A stretch of DNA of 56,646 nucleotides from Lingula anatina (lineage: Eukaryota > Brachiopoda > Lingulata > Lingulida > Lingulidae): the NCBI RefSeq assembly GCF_001039355.2, contig NW_019775651.1:20812-77457 (forward strand), given 5' to 3'. A model generated the notes under the pieces. The model was not told where the DNA came from. It did not search any database and worked only from the letters and a program-made list of their open reading frames with translations. A program made the translations under genes and the position numbers. Positions 35,350-46,138 of this stretch are shown here, in pieces; positions within the stretch are counted from its first letter, which is position 1; every line of letters begins with the position of its first letter.

Positions 35350-37400
35350 AAAAATGTATTAAATTTTCTGTTTATTGAATAAAACTTATTTCATTAGCGG
35401 CATGTTAATCATTTGGAATGCGTGGATAGAGAGTTGAATGTAAGCGTCGTACGAAGAGTGTAGCGGAAACCTCCATATACTAGATAGGATAAGGTGACCT
35501 TAAGCTTGAAGAACATGACATCAAAAAACATCACTTTTACTACTAAACGCATTGTAAAACATCTAATTCAAAACCAGTTGTGAAAACAAATCTTCACAAA
35601 TGTGAAGTGTTATAATTTTCCTGTTTTTTATGGTGACGGTATATGCAGCACATAAAATTTTTCATTTTCATTATTTTCCTTTACTTCGCTTTAATTAACC
35701 ATCATAACATTTAGTCTTATTCGTTTCGTTGTATTCCTACAGAACTTTTCGGAAAGCGCTGTACTGTTCTATTAGAGGCAGTGCCGGGCAAAAGTTTCCG
35801 TGTGTAAATGTACTTGTACCTGTAGCAAAAAGGGGTCACTACATGTATCTCTGACAGTATATCGATACAAGGAATTCTATCTGTTGTCCCTCCTTGACCG
35901 ATACTATCTGTTGGCCTACCTGTACTTAACATCCAACTGAAGTATAGTATAAGTATGGTTCCTTATGATAAATTAAACAGAAAAGTAGGTCTAGGTCAAT
36001 CTAATTACTAACGCAAAAATGAAACGTCTGAATGAGGAGCAAAAAGGTCTTGAAACACCAAGCAAAAGTGCTTTCATAAGCCTAGTAGACGTACATGCCG
36101 CAAGTGCGCACACATACACACAAATATACAGATACCGGGTACACACTTGCATTTCCTTTTAAGCTGTTCAACCCCTTAGCTACCTGTATAGTATATCGCC
36201 AGTATATTATATACAGCAGACGTAGGACTAAGTCTGAGCCTACACTTAAGCTTCAGCAACGCGTGGGGTAATTAAGCCCTGACCCCTACCCCCACCCACC
36301 CCAGCTCCCATCGGACGGTATGCTTCGAGGTGACATGCATGTATATGGGTACAGGAAGAGGCGGATCCAGGATTATTTGAAGGGGGGGGGGGGGNNNNNN
36401 NNNNNNNNNNNNNNNNNNNNNNNNNNNNNNNNNGGGGGGGGGGGGGAGTCCGAGGATGCAAAGCCGACCCCCCACCCTTGGCACGGAGTTCGGGGGGCGC
36501 TTAAGGGCCCCAAAAAATGGTATATTAAAGGGCGAAAGGTGTCATTTCATTAACTATGATTCAGCCAGTCAAAATTATAATTTCAAGCGGTGGCCATTGG
36601 TGTGTTTTTTTTTCAGGAATAGAAGGGGGGTCAGGACCCCTCTGACGCCCCTGTAAATCCGCCATTGACAGGTACATGTACCCGGCACATCCAGGTTTCA
36701 GTCAACTATAGATGTCATCTACGCTACATGTACTTAGACAAAATTTGTCTTCAACAATGCCATATGAAACACGCATTTTAAAAGTACGCATTAAATTGCG
36801 TGACCTAGATATATAGTGACATTTAATACATGTGGGTGAAGTTCAGATAAAGTGAAAATCTAGGTTCTATTGCACTGATCCAACTGAAAAGCCTTAAGTA
36901 CTTTAGGCATATCAAAACTACCAGTATAAATTTATCACCTTCCCCGTTTACTTACGTGGTGCTTGAACTCACCTCTTGCAGACGTCTGCATCCTAAATAA
37001 TATTGCAATTTAACTTAAATATATGATTTTCTCTGCTACCGGTACGCCAGTTCACCCTATTGTGGTTGATAAACACATCATACTTATTTTTGTAAACCAT
37101 CGCTAGAGGGCGCTCAAGAACAGCAATCACAAGATTTATAACTGTAACCAAATTCCCATGTTTTGTCACACGAAGAAATAATTAAGCATGAACTTATTGG
37201 ATTAAAAAACAAAAATGTGAACGTGATCAGCTTACTTGTGTAATAATAATAATAATAATAATAATAATTGACTTCTCAGTGACGTGATAAGAATCAATAA
37301 AACATCTATGTTTTCCTCACCTGACAGTTAAGACAATATTCACTCGGTTTCTTTTGTTTGCCAAGTTCCTGACCCATAATATTGTAAAATCATGCACCGT
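35350..37400 (-). repeat. Upstream flank of SDR copy B
   Basis: About 36040-37395 matches the upstream flanks of C and D in the same orientation, including the AC-rich stretch near 36110, GCAACGCGTGGGGTAAT at about 36256, the CTCTTGCAGACG-type word near 36970 and a TAA microsatellite at about 37243-37267. About 35440-35540 matches the copy D flank near 53400-53500. The inverted CAGGTG element found before C and D is not seen here. Confidence 0.65.
36356..36668. mobile_element. G-rich MITE with an internal gap
   Basis: It begins GGCGGATCCAGGATT and ends ATCCGCCATTG, imperfect terminal inverted repeats of the CGGATCCAGG type, around a poly-G tract interrupted by 39 N (36395-36433). The matching place in copy C (near 45540) reads straight through from ACAGGTACATCC, so it is an insertion. 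Flanking ACAGG words may be part of a target duplication. A hAT-like origin is a guess. Confidence 0.6.
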
Positions 37401-37849
37401 CACACGAAAGCGTCTACGGGAATAGGAATAAATCAGCCCATCAAGAGTAAAATGAAACCATTTCAAGCCGCAAATTCCCTTCAACAACGGCTTTTGTCAT
37501 TTTTTATAATAAAATTATTTGTTAACCTTTTCTGATCACCTTATTTGATCATGGTTCTTCCAATACTTCTGAATTTAGTTAATTTCATCACTTTTATTAA
37601 ACATAAATGTATTGAAAATTAATTTGGATATCAATTCCAATTCAATGCGTGCATGTATGTATGACTAAGTGCAAGTACAGTAGAAATTACATGTGTACAG
37701 TAGAATGAGAATTCAGTTGCAAACTAAATACAATGTGATTGTTTTGTGAAACCCACTTCAAAATGGTAGCCTCAAACGTTGCAACTATTTCACATTATTA
37801 AAAGCGAGCGTGAATTCCAAATAACGCATTTACGAATAATTTTAAACCA

Positions 37850-38200
37850 CCTTTGCTTTATTCTTCTACAGCTAAAATAAAGTCGACATGTCAAGTCATA
37901 ATCCAATTTAACCCCTCGTTCAGCCAAAAAGTAGCTTTCAAACTGTACCTTCAATCAATTTCTGGTCGAAAATTGACCAATTTACCTGTCCATCCAGTTT
38001 GTAAAATTCTGCTAAATGACGCAGCTCTGCGCGCCCACTGCAGCTGCATAATCACCACTCTAATGTACCCTCTGCATGGGCGGCGGATATTATAGGTTCA
38101 TTTCCGCATTTCCAGTTAGGAGATTGACGATATTTAACCAAAGACATTATATGTGAATATCTAGTGTTAAATCAATCTGTGGCCTTGGTAGAGGGTAACT
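37850..38200 (-). repeat. SDR 3'-flank block, copy C
   Basis: Matches 48725-49200 and 55940-56470 directly and 30420-30720 inverted, including GCTAAAATAAAGTCGACATG, TCGAAAATTGACCAATTTACC and TTTCCAGTTAGGAGATTGACG. Here it lacks the LINE tail and MITEs that interrupt the other copies, so it serves as the empty-site reference. Confidence 0.8.
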
Positions 38201-38627
38201 TTAATGGATGTATGGATGCACATTGTAACTGCATACTTGTTCACATGGATTTCTCAAAAACAGCATAGCACAGAAAGAAAGCAGAATACTGGATATACTG
38301 CCTGGTGTTACCGTGTACCAGGGCGACAGATTGATTTTCCACAGATATTCACATATATTTCTCTAGATAAATAGACAGTCATTTTGGTCTGATGTCGATT
38401 CAGCCAAAAATGTCGACAATAATAACTGAGACCCTGGTAGAGGGTGGCCTGATGTAATATGAAGTCCAGTAGCTTGGAGAGATCTAGTTTATAAAACCCC
38501 TTGTCTTGGCACTTGCTCCAACCAAGGTACGAGTCCCTCGAATATGACAACCAATACAAAAGAATAATACCCAAATAGGTATCTTGTTACTAGCATCTCT
38601 TTCTAATTAGATACCAAACAAGTTTAT

Positions 38628-41600
38628 CTACAGCGGGCCCTCCCTGGGCTGAACGAGAATCTCGTTGACGGCCACGTGATCTGGCGTCGTGACTGCGTAG
38701 AGGACTGTCTGGGCGATGACTTCAGGTTCCAGAACTGGGTAAGGGAAAGGGTAAGTGTACAGCTGTTTACACTGAAATGATAATAATATATTTTTGCACT
38801 CTCCAGATCACTGGTTTTTATAATGAAACTTTCAAAGAGAATTTGCTTCATTTTTTCTGCAAACAAAACCTTCGCGGAAGTAAATGCCGGCCGAAATGCC
38901 TTTTCGATATTCAGACCTCACAAAAAAGAATCGCCGTTAGTGATTTCGAACCACGGGCTTGTAAATCAACTACTTAACCAACATNCGTAAAATTAATAAC
39001 ACAGCTTGACTCACCTCATCTCAGTAGTGTGAATGAAGAGCTAAACTGTACATACCACTGAACATTTTCTCCCTAGTCGAAGAATCTTAGTAAAGAAGAC
39101 TGAATATATACCTTAAAACATTAATAATAGAAATAAGTAAGACAGATGATAATAATTCTTAACATATATCTATATGCAGCCACATTCATGCTAATTTTGC
39201 TAGGCAGTTTGCTTATGAGTTATTGTTCATATTATTTTTAATTAGTCCTTTAACTTTTTCTTAGTTTAAGTTTTTCGTCCAAGTTATCACAAATGTCAAT
39301 TTTCATCCTGTGACCATTTCCATTTTTCAGCTGACAGAAAACGTTACAATTAAAAAACCAGGCTCTTTCTACCTCCTCATACTGTTTGAGCTTGTTTAGG
39401 AGAGTCAAGTTTTTCAAGGTTATATCGTCAAACAGGCGCACACCAGACTGCAGTTCTTTCTTTTTCCTCATGATTGTTTTTTTAATCTCAGTGTTTTTTA
39501 GTTTTATAATCACTGGTTTCTCCTGCCCCTGTTTGCCAGGTATACGGTGGATCGCTGTGATGTCCGTGGTAGGGATTTCAAGCTTCACCTCCTTTTTCAA
39601 TAAGTTGGTAAACACCACACGGAGATTTTCATCCTTCTGTTCTGGCAAATTGATCACCCGTATGTTTGTTTTTCTGGAGTATTGTTCATTATGATTACTA
39701 AGGCGAACGGCTTCTTTTGTAAAGTATTCATTTTGTTTTAGTCTTTCATTTAGATCTTTGGTCTCCCTATCTTTACCTCTTAGAACCTCTTTCAAATTAT
39801 TGTTTTCCATCATGAGGCTATCAACCTGCTCTTGTAATTTTGCAGAGCGGTTTTCAGCCTCAACTTTTTGTTGAAACCTTGCTTCTAAATCAGACAACAT
39901 GTGTTTTATTTCTGCTTGGAAGTTGTGAAGAAGCTTGTTCATTACACTAGAGACTGTTTTTTCCAGATAATCTTTTTTAATGGTTTCCTGAATTTCGCTT
40001 TTTATTTCAGATAGTTCATTCATTAGTAAGTGTATTTCATCGGAGCTTGAATTGGCCACCTCAGAATGTGGTCTTTTTGGCTTCCCACCTGTTGTGTGTG
40101 ATTTATTGTTTGCTTTCTCGCTGTCACATGTGAGGAACCTTGACATTGTTCTATTTTCTGCTTTACTATGCTTAGATGCCATAGCCTTCTCACACAATGC
40201 AATGGTACTCCTTACAACTTTGATTGGTTAATTATGAATCTCTTATTATGTGGATGCCTGTTATTACCAGGTGTTTATAGCCAAAGGCCTGGATGGTAAC
40301 TGAGTAGATCTGAGTAGTGTTCACTTCTCACTGAGTCTCCATTATACTTATGTCCAGCTTTCAGTTTTATCAAAGATAGTCAAAAAACATACTTGCCAAC
40401 TTTGGAGTCTCAGATTTTTAGCACCTCTGTTTTCTTTCAACATTCATGAACATCACTGCCGATTTTCAGGGTCTCTGGATCTACATATCACATGAAATTT
40501 GCCACAAAGTAGAGAGCCACTTTCCTTTTGAACTTCCCTCTTTGATAGCGACCTTGACCCCCCACTTAACCAACATTTGATGGAATTCGTTTTTAAAATA
40601 TTCTGTTTGTTACTATTTATACTTGGAATTTCCGAAAGCTTGACGTGCAGTTTCCGTACGTAAACAGCGAGAGACCTGAACAAATCGTTCGCAATAAATA
40701 TTGCGGGGCTCGCAGCAAGTATTTTGACGTTAACGTTCGCACAATCAAATCGTAGTTTAAGTCTTTACTTCGGCGTTCACAATCACAAACCCGCGCCTCG
40801 CAATTCCAAACGACCAATTCATCTACAGTAAAAGGCCAGACACTGTAAAACCGACACTCTGAATATGCACGGTGCGCGATATTTTAGTTCGTCGGTTTTC
40901 TGAAGCCTTTAATTGTGCCATGTTTTGTGTACATGTAGTACACCTGCTGCTTCAGTTCTCTTAATCCTGTCATGCTTTACACTATAAACAATGCAACCTC
41001 TGAGGAAACTTATAAATATACGTGTAGCACAGTTACTGGTTATATAACAAATGCATTCACGTGTAACCCTTAATTTGATTTGGCAATAAATTTATGTAGT
41101 ACGTCATGAAGACCAATTATCAATTTTTACTTTAAAGGTGCAATAAGAGATCTACTGGACATTGAATGTCTTTAGGTTTTACCTGCTCATCGTCCATTGT
41201 CGTCAAAGTCGTGGCTAAACCGGGCGTTTCAACATCACCAGGCTGAATACAAGTGACACGAACACCATCCTTGCAAACTTCCTGACGAAGCGTCCGTGAC
41301 ATCCCCTCTACGAAGAACTTCGACCCCGTGTATACGGCGAACCCTACGGCAGGCTGAAATGTCATAGGACCATAAGGCGTATAGAATGACTCTATGTGTA
41401 TATAAACTGAATCAGCGCAATGTCAGATTCAAGTATGCAAAACTCAATTTTAATGAAATTAAGTAATTAAGTGAGTACTATATTTTGTGACTTCAGAGTA
41501 TACGTCACTGTATTTTTTAGAAAAAAAAAAAAAAAAAACAAAGATGAATTTTTGTAAAAACTGTACACGGAGAACCCTACAAAAGCCTGGAATGCCAAAG

Positions 41601-42027
41601 TAATTCATGCAATGAATTAATGTGCACTTAAAGTTAAACAGAATTAAATGAAATAGATTTGATTTGATGTGCAGAATAGGGGACGTAATCTTGAACAAAC
41701 TGAATCGAGGTCTTCCACTCTCATTCTTCATACAGAAGAGAGGGATGACAATTTTAATTGGTTAAAACAATTACCTTCATTCCATTTTCTGATGACATGT
41801 TGACAATATGACCTCTTTTCCTTTCACACATCCCTGAAATCACAGCTCCAATGCAGTTCAACACTCCCTGTAGAAGAAGATTCTCAAGATTCTTTTTAAG
41901 GTATATCTTGAAGGTGTTTAAACAAATTTGAGAATGCCCCAACGCCACATTTTTGTCTAAATGGCCTAAAATACATGTCTACAGGTGTATCTTTCCAAAT
42001 CCAGACCTTCAAATGAGACCACACCTC

Positions 42028-42074
<47 letters not shown>

Positions 42075-44739
42075 AACTAACTACTGGATCAGAGAGGCGA
42101 TACGGCCTCTGGGTATTGTACCACCAGTTGGAGTACGTGCATTCGTATGGAAAACAAAAAAAGGGGACATCACCTCAAGTGCTGTGTTTGACACGCTCTA
42201 CAAAATCAGGCCTTCCCAACTACCAGACTCGGAACCGAATGATCCTGAATTCACCGGTATATCGTACCACACTGCCAGTTTTCAAGGTATGCGTCAGTAC
42301 GCTCTTCGATGTATCAGACGCGACACCGCTCTTGCCCAGTATGCGATGTGATAGTAATGATTCACAGCGGGGTTGAAATGTAGTGCATCTCAACTCAAAA
42401 TTTGTGTAACATGAAAATCTGACTCCCATGAAAATCTGACTCCCCCAGTCAAAATTTCATTATGAAAATCTGACTCCCCCCCCCCCCATGGAATTTTGAC
42501 TCCCCTTTACAAAACTTAATAAACCTTATTTTATTTGAGTACATAACTTTTATCTCCTAGTATGCATAATGGAGGATACATTGACACTTTTTGAAAATTT
42601 TCATGAGAAAATAAGAAAATCAAAAATGTGTATTTATCCACCCAATAACTCCTATGAAAAGGCTATGGGAGTCTAAATCCTACAGATAATAACATGAATA
42701 CTTGTTTCAAAAATGATCAATTTTCACCAAAATTTTCATCATCAAACTTTTAAATACTAACAAAATATATGTCGCTATGTAAACCATGTGGAAAACAGTG
42801 GTATGGTGACTAAATATAAAACAGGGCCTTTTCTTCATGGGAGTCCAAATCCCACGGGTATGAATATGAAGATTTTTCATGATTTTTTTTTCATTTTTTG
42901 CACCCAATATTTTACCATCAAACTTTCAAATATTTCCAATATGTTATTCATAAAGTATACTTAAAGAAAAGATGTTGAAATGATCACCAGATATCAAATA
43001 AATAGCTTTTTCATAAGGGAGTCATTGAGTGGTAAAATACACATTTTAAAATTTATTTTCTCATTAAAATTTTCACCTGCAACCTACAAAAACGTGTCAA
43101 TGTATCTTTCATAATGCATACTACAATATAAAAGTCATATACTCAAATAAAATAAGATTTATAAAGTTTTGTAAGGGAGAGTCAAAATTTCATGGGGGGA
43201 GTCACATTTTCATTATGAAAATTTGACACTTTGATATAGCGCAACTCGTAACCGTATGGAAAACAAAAAAGGGGACAGCACTATGAGTGTTGCGCTTGAT
43301 AAGCTCTATAAACTGTAAAAAACAAGAGGCCTCTTGCATTTACGGTTACAAAATTAGAGAGAGTTTTCAGTTTCGGCGTCTAATGACTGCCTCTCCCGTG
43401 AAAATGCACCGGTTGACCCAAACTCACGAAGATGAAAGATGACGCTAAATGCAACATCTGCTCTAAATGTAACACCAGCCCATAATACTATACATGTAGG
43501 TTAGGTCTGTAACGTTTCTGAAAATCAGCATTCCCATTTTTAGAAAATTTTGGCCCGTTTGAGATTGAAATAAAGGTCAAATCCAAGGGCACATTTAAAA
43601 TCTCCACATATGACTTTCGGTCAGCCATCTATAGAAAGTTTCCGTTAATTCCTTTGGTTTGGGAGATATTTAGCATTTAATTTTGCAAATTTTGGACAAG
43701 GGTCTTAGACTTGTGCACCGACAATCCTCAAAATTTACGTGGATCGAGTTGAGATAATATGTGACCTAAATGCAAGAGATGGGTACGCAGGCTCTTGTAG
43801 CCTAAAAGGAGCAGCGGTAACGGTGACGTGGTGGACGAGATGGGTTGGGACTAAAACCATGTGTACCGCCAGCGCCGCGCTAGTGGTACAATAATAACAA
43901 CAGAAGTCGATGTTGGCTTTTCCTTCTGTGAGAAGCCAGGAAGACGCATGGCATTTTAAATAAACAATTCGCTGAGAACAATTTGGTTTAATTGAAATGG
44001 TACAAAACAACCAATCCCAGTCCAAACTTAAGGATTGCCGATAATTGCTGAATACCAGTACACTTTGGGAACCACAGTGGCCCTACCTTGATGTTCACAT
44101 CCACTTGCTGATCCCACTCCTCCTCATGAAGGTTCTTCATACACCTTATCACCCAGATACCCGCGTTATTCACCAAGATATCTACAGGCCCCAGGGTGCT
44201 CTCTGTGTGCTGAATAAGCTCCTTCACCTATGCGGAGATATTTAGAATTGTACTCTTTTTTGCTTGGTTTTAAGACCATTATTATCAATGTATAAGTATA
44301 GTCCTGACATGTAAAGAACCACGTTGCTTCCACTTTGAAGAACACGGAGATGCCGCATATAACTCGCCGCCCTTCACTTAAATTATCGTTAATCCCGAAC
44401 AAATCATTTTCTTTGTTTCATTTCCTGCAATTATATAAATATTGCCTTACGCCAATCTTACCGTAGCTCAAAAAATGTCGTGTCCCAATTCATAATACAT
44501 CTTATTCACACACAATCACACCCTTTTTACCTCAGCTCTGTTTGTGACATCACATTTCACTGCTAGAGCTACGCCCCCTTCCTTTGAAATATCATCCTGG
44601 ATTTCTTTTAACAAGTTCACCCGCCTTGCTGCCATGGCAACCTTGGCACCAGCAGCAGCCAGTTGACGAGAGATGGCAGCACCAATGCCACAAGAGGCCC
44701 CTGTTACCACGGCAACCTTTCCAGAAAGAGGTTTATAAT
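38628..44739 (-). CDS. SDR copy C: classical short-chain dehydrogenase/reductase
   Basis: Exons 2-6: 44531-44739, 44087-44227, 41775-41867, 41183-41353 and 38628-38771 (stop TAG), with the same lengths as in B and D. The cofactor loop reads TGASCGIG (the fixed Gly residues are kept and one Ser is Cys). NNAG, NMSS, YTGSK and PGDVETPG are intact, and the C-terminus reads AVNEILVQPREGPL. Two introns are much larger than in the other copies. Intron 3 (41868-44086) holds about 1.9 kb of repeats, and intron 5 (38772-41182) holds a 1.6-kb LINE ORF1 insertion. All splice junctions remain consensus, so the gene can still be functional. The open frame extends upstream of exon 2 by chance; the TTTTACAG acceptor is conserved in the other copies. 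Confidence 0.85.
38986..40563 (-). mobile_element. L1-type LINE insertion carrying ORF1 only
   Basis: The segment is flanked by identical 13-bp direct repeats, ACTTAACCAACAT, at 38972-38984 and 40564-40576. The same intron in copy D has one related sequence, so this is a dated insertion. On the minus strand it starts GGGGGTCAAGGTCGC and carries a complete ORF1 and then about 260 bp of AT-rich sequence, with no ORF2 and no poly(A) tail. The N at 38985 lies exactly at the 3' junction, so a longer element could have been collapsed there. Confidence 0.8.
39250..40197 (-). CDS. LINE ORF1 protein (coiled coil, RRM, C-terminal domain)
   Basis: A 315-residue intact frame. Residues about 60-175 are heptad-rich and charged (coiled coil, with ENRSAKLQEQVDSLMMENNN). 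Residues about 175-255 form an RRM-like domain (TNIRVINLPEQ, DITAIHRIPGK, KPVIIKLKNTEIKK). The end resembles the L1 ORF1 C-terminal domain (LFDDITLKN, LLNKLKQ, VERAWFFN). In L1-type retrotransposons this protein trimerises, binds RNA and acts as a chaperone in the retrotransposition particle. Translation may start at the second Met (MASKHSK). Its openness suggests a recent insertion. No reverse transcriptase lies next to it. Confidence 0.85.
   Translation of the reverse strand: MCEKAMASKHSKAENRTMSRFLTCDSEKANNKSHTTGGKPKRPHSEVANSSSDEIHLLMNELSEIKSEIQETIKKDYLEKTVSSVMNKLLHNFQAEIKHMLSDLEARFQQKVEAENRSAKLQEQVDSLMMENNNLKEVLRGKDRETKDLNERLKQNEYFTKEAVRLSNHNEQYSRKTNIRVINLPEQKDENLRVVFTNLLKKEVKLEIPTTDITAIHRIPGKQGQEKPVIIKLKNTEIKKTIMRKKKELQSGVRLFDDITLKNLTLLNKLKQYEEVERAWFFNCNVFCQLKNGNGHRMKIDICDNLDEKLKLRKS
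41561..41588 (-). pseudogene. Relic of a second exon 5 inside intron 4 of SDR copy C
   Basis: The segment CTGTACACGG...CCCTACAAAAGCCT and the following GGAATGCC match the start of exon 5 and its acceptor in copy B (33634-33661). Copy C's working exon 5, of a different subtype (PAVGF rather than AFVGF), lies downstream at 41183-41353. The intron sequence after the relic also follows copy B. It is preceded by an A-run at about 41520-41538. It looks like a trace of unequal exchange between SDR copies. Confidence 0.7.
42027..42074. repeat. (AAAT)n microsatellite
   Basis: About twelve TAAA/AAAT units at the left edge of the large repeat insertion in intron 3 of SDR copy C. Confidence 0.95.
42079..42351 (+). 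pseudogene. Fragment of an unidentified dispersed coding repeat (copy 2)
   Basis: An open frame of 90 codons ending in TGA at 42349-42351. It reads NYWIREAIRPLGIVPPVGV, then SAVFDTLYKIRPSQLP, then GISYHTASFQGMRQYALRC. Its first half matches the minus-strand fragment at 20081-20206, and WKTKKGD and the DxLYK part match 43253-43318, where one A is missing and the frame shifts. I recognise no known domain. It lies antisense inside an intron of SDR copy C. Confidence 0.45.
42451..43225. mobile_element. Foldback-type element with about 200-bp inverted arms
   Basis: The left arm (about 42451-42670) and the right arm (about 42990-43225) are diverged reverse complements. Outside in, they share TTCATTATGAAAAT, a GACTCCCCCC tract, TACAAAACTT, TTATTTTATTTGAGTA, AGTATGCAT and ATACATTGACAC. 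The centre is about 320 bp and AT-rich with no coding capacity. This is the structure of a foldback or long-arm MITE. It accounts for much of the enlarged intron 3 of SDR copy C. Confidence 0.75.
43253..43318 (+). pseudogene. Short fragment of the dispersed coding repeat (copy 3)
   Basis: GTATGGAAAACAAAAAAGGG and the following codons match 42143-42207, but with one A fewer in the A-run. After the frameshift the reading gives SVALDKLYKL then a stop. It lies just outside the right arm of the foldback element. Confidence 0.45.
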
Positions 44740-44910
44740 CTGTAAAATGAATTATATTTTCTGTTGAATGAATAGAACTTATTTTATTAGACCTTGTCCA
44801 CCCTATCAATATCGGTAAAACGCAGCCTTGCAGAAGCTTCGTTTTGCGATTGTTACTTCCAGATATCCTTCCGGTGACACTTCCATTGAACTGTCTGAAT
44901 ATCATGCAAC

Positions 44911-44930
44911 CAGGGAATTATAATTCCCTG
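44911..44930. mobile_element. 20-bp perfect palindrome flanked by ATGCAAC repeats
   Basis: CAGGGAATTATAATTCCCTG is a perfect palindrome preceded and followed directly by ATGCAAC (44904-44910 and 44931-44937). Copy D has one related word (CATGCTAC) and no palindrome at the same place. The CAGGG ends and 7-bp duplication look like two joined terminal repeats of a hAT-like element. Confidence 0.5.
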
Positions 44931-45006
44931 ATGCAACTCAGCTCAACAGCAAGGAGTTTAAGTTCCAAGACGGAAGTACGTTGAATTTTGATATATTTAG
45001 CATTAA

Positions 45007-45108
45007 ATGAAGTATAGCACAGGTGCTGAGCTTACGCATCCCCCGATTTAGTGAACACTAAAGAAATAGGGAGCATAAGTCTGATCAGCACCTGTGCTAT
45101 ATTTCATG
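45007..45108. promoter_or_regulatory. Inverted pair of CAGGTG (E-box) arms upstream of SDR copy C
   Basis: Arms at 45007-45029 (ATGAAGTATAGCACAGGTG...) and 45086-45108 pair at 22 of 23 positions around a 56-bp spacer. Each arm contains the near-palindrome AGCACAGGTGCT with an E-box core. The same pair occurs before copy D, and one arm before copy A. It lies about 270 bp upstream of exon 2. A promoter role is inference; a mobile foldback origin is the alternative. Confidence 0.45.
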
Positions 45109-45109
45109 C

Positions 45110-46096
45110 GCAAATTTTGACAAAGAAGGCCAATGTCGCTGTTCATATTATTCTTAATGTTCTGTGTGCAAATGAGTGAAAAATGCCAAAATTATCAAAA
45201 TACGCAACGTACTTTGGTCTTGGGAGGTCAACCCCCTTGAGCTTTCATAAGTCTGATAAACGTACATGTCGTCACGAACGCACACATGCACACAAATATA
45301 CACATACATGTACCGGGTGCACACGTGCATTTCTTTTCAAGTTGTCCCTTTATGCCAACCCCGTAGCTATGGTACATCGCCGGTATATTATATAGTATAT
45401 TATATATCATAGAGCATCAGAGATGAGTAGGCCTACACTACAGCGTTAGCAACGCGTGGGATGATCCCGGACCCCCCCCCCTCCCTCAAACCCAGCTCCC
45501 ATTGGTCGGAATGCTTCGAGGTGACGTGCATTTACATGTTTACAGGTACATCCAGGTTTCAGTCAACTATAGATGCCATCAACATGTACTCAGACAAAAT
45601 GTCTTCAACAATGCAATATGATACACCCATTTTAAAAACACGCATGACTTTGTGTGACCTAGATATAGCGACATTTAATAGACGTGCAGTTCAGGCATTG
45701 TGAAAATCTAGGTTCTGTTGCACTGATCCCACTGAAAGCACCTTATGTACTGTAGGCATATCAAAACTACCAGTATAAATTTATCACCTTCCCCGTTTAC
45801 TTAGATGGTGCTTGAACTCACCTCTTGCAGACGACTGCATCCCAAGGAGTACTTTAAGTTAACTTAAATGTACGATTTTCTCTGCTAAAATGCAATGCTA
45901 CATGTACATGTACGTACTTCCCAGGTCACCCTGTTGGGGCTGATAAACACATCATGCATTGCTTGTAAATCATCGCTAGAGGGCGCCGAAGAACAGCAAT
46001 CACAAGTAATAAAACTGTAACCAAATTCCCATGTTTTGTCACAGCGTGAACTTATTAGATTAAAAAACAACAATGTAAACGTGATCAGCTTACTTG

Positions 46097-46138
<42 letters not shown>

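Noticed and set aside
44516-44905. 129-residue open frame extending SDR copy C upstream of exon 2
   Set aside because: The extension crosses the TTTTACAG acceptor conserved in B and D and has no counterpart in those copies. It is open by chance.
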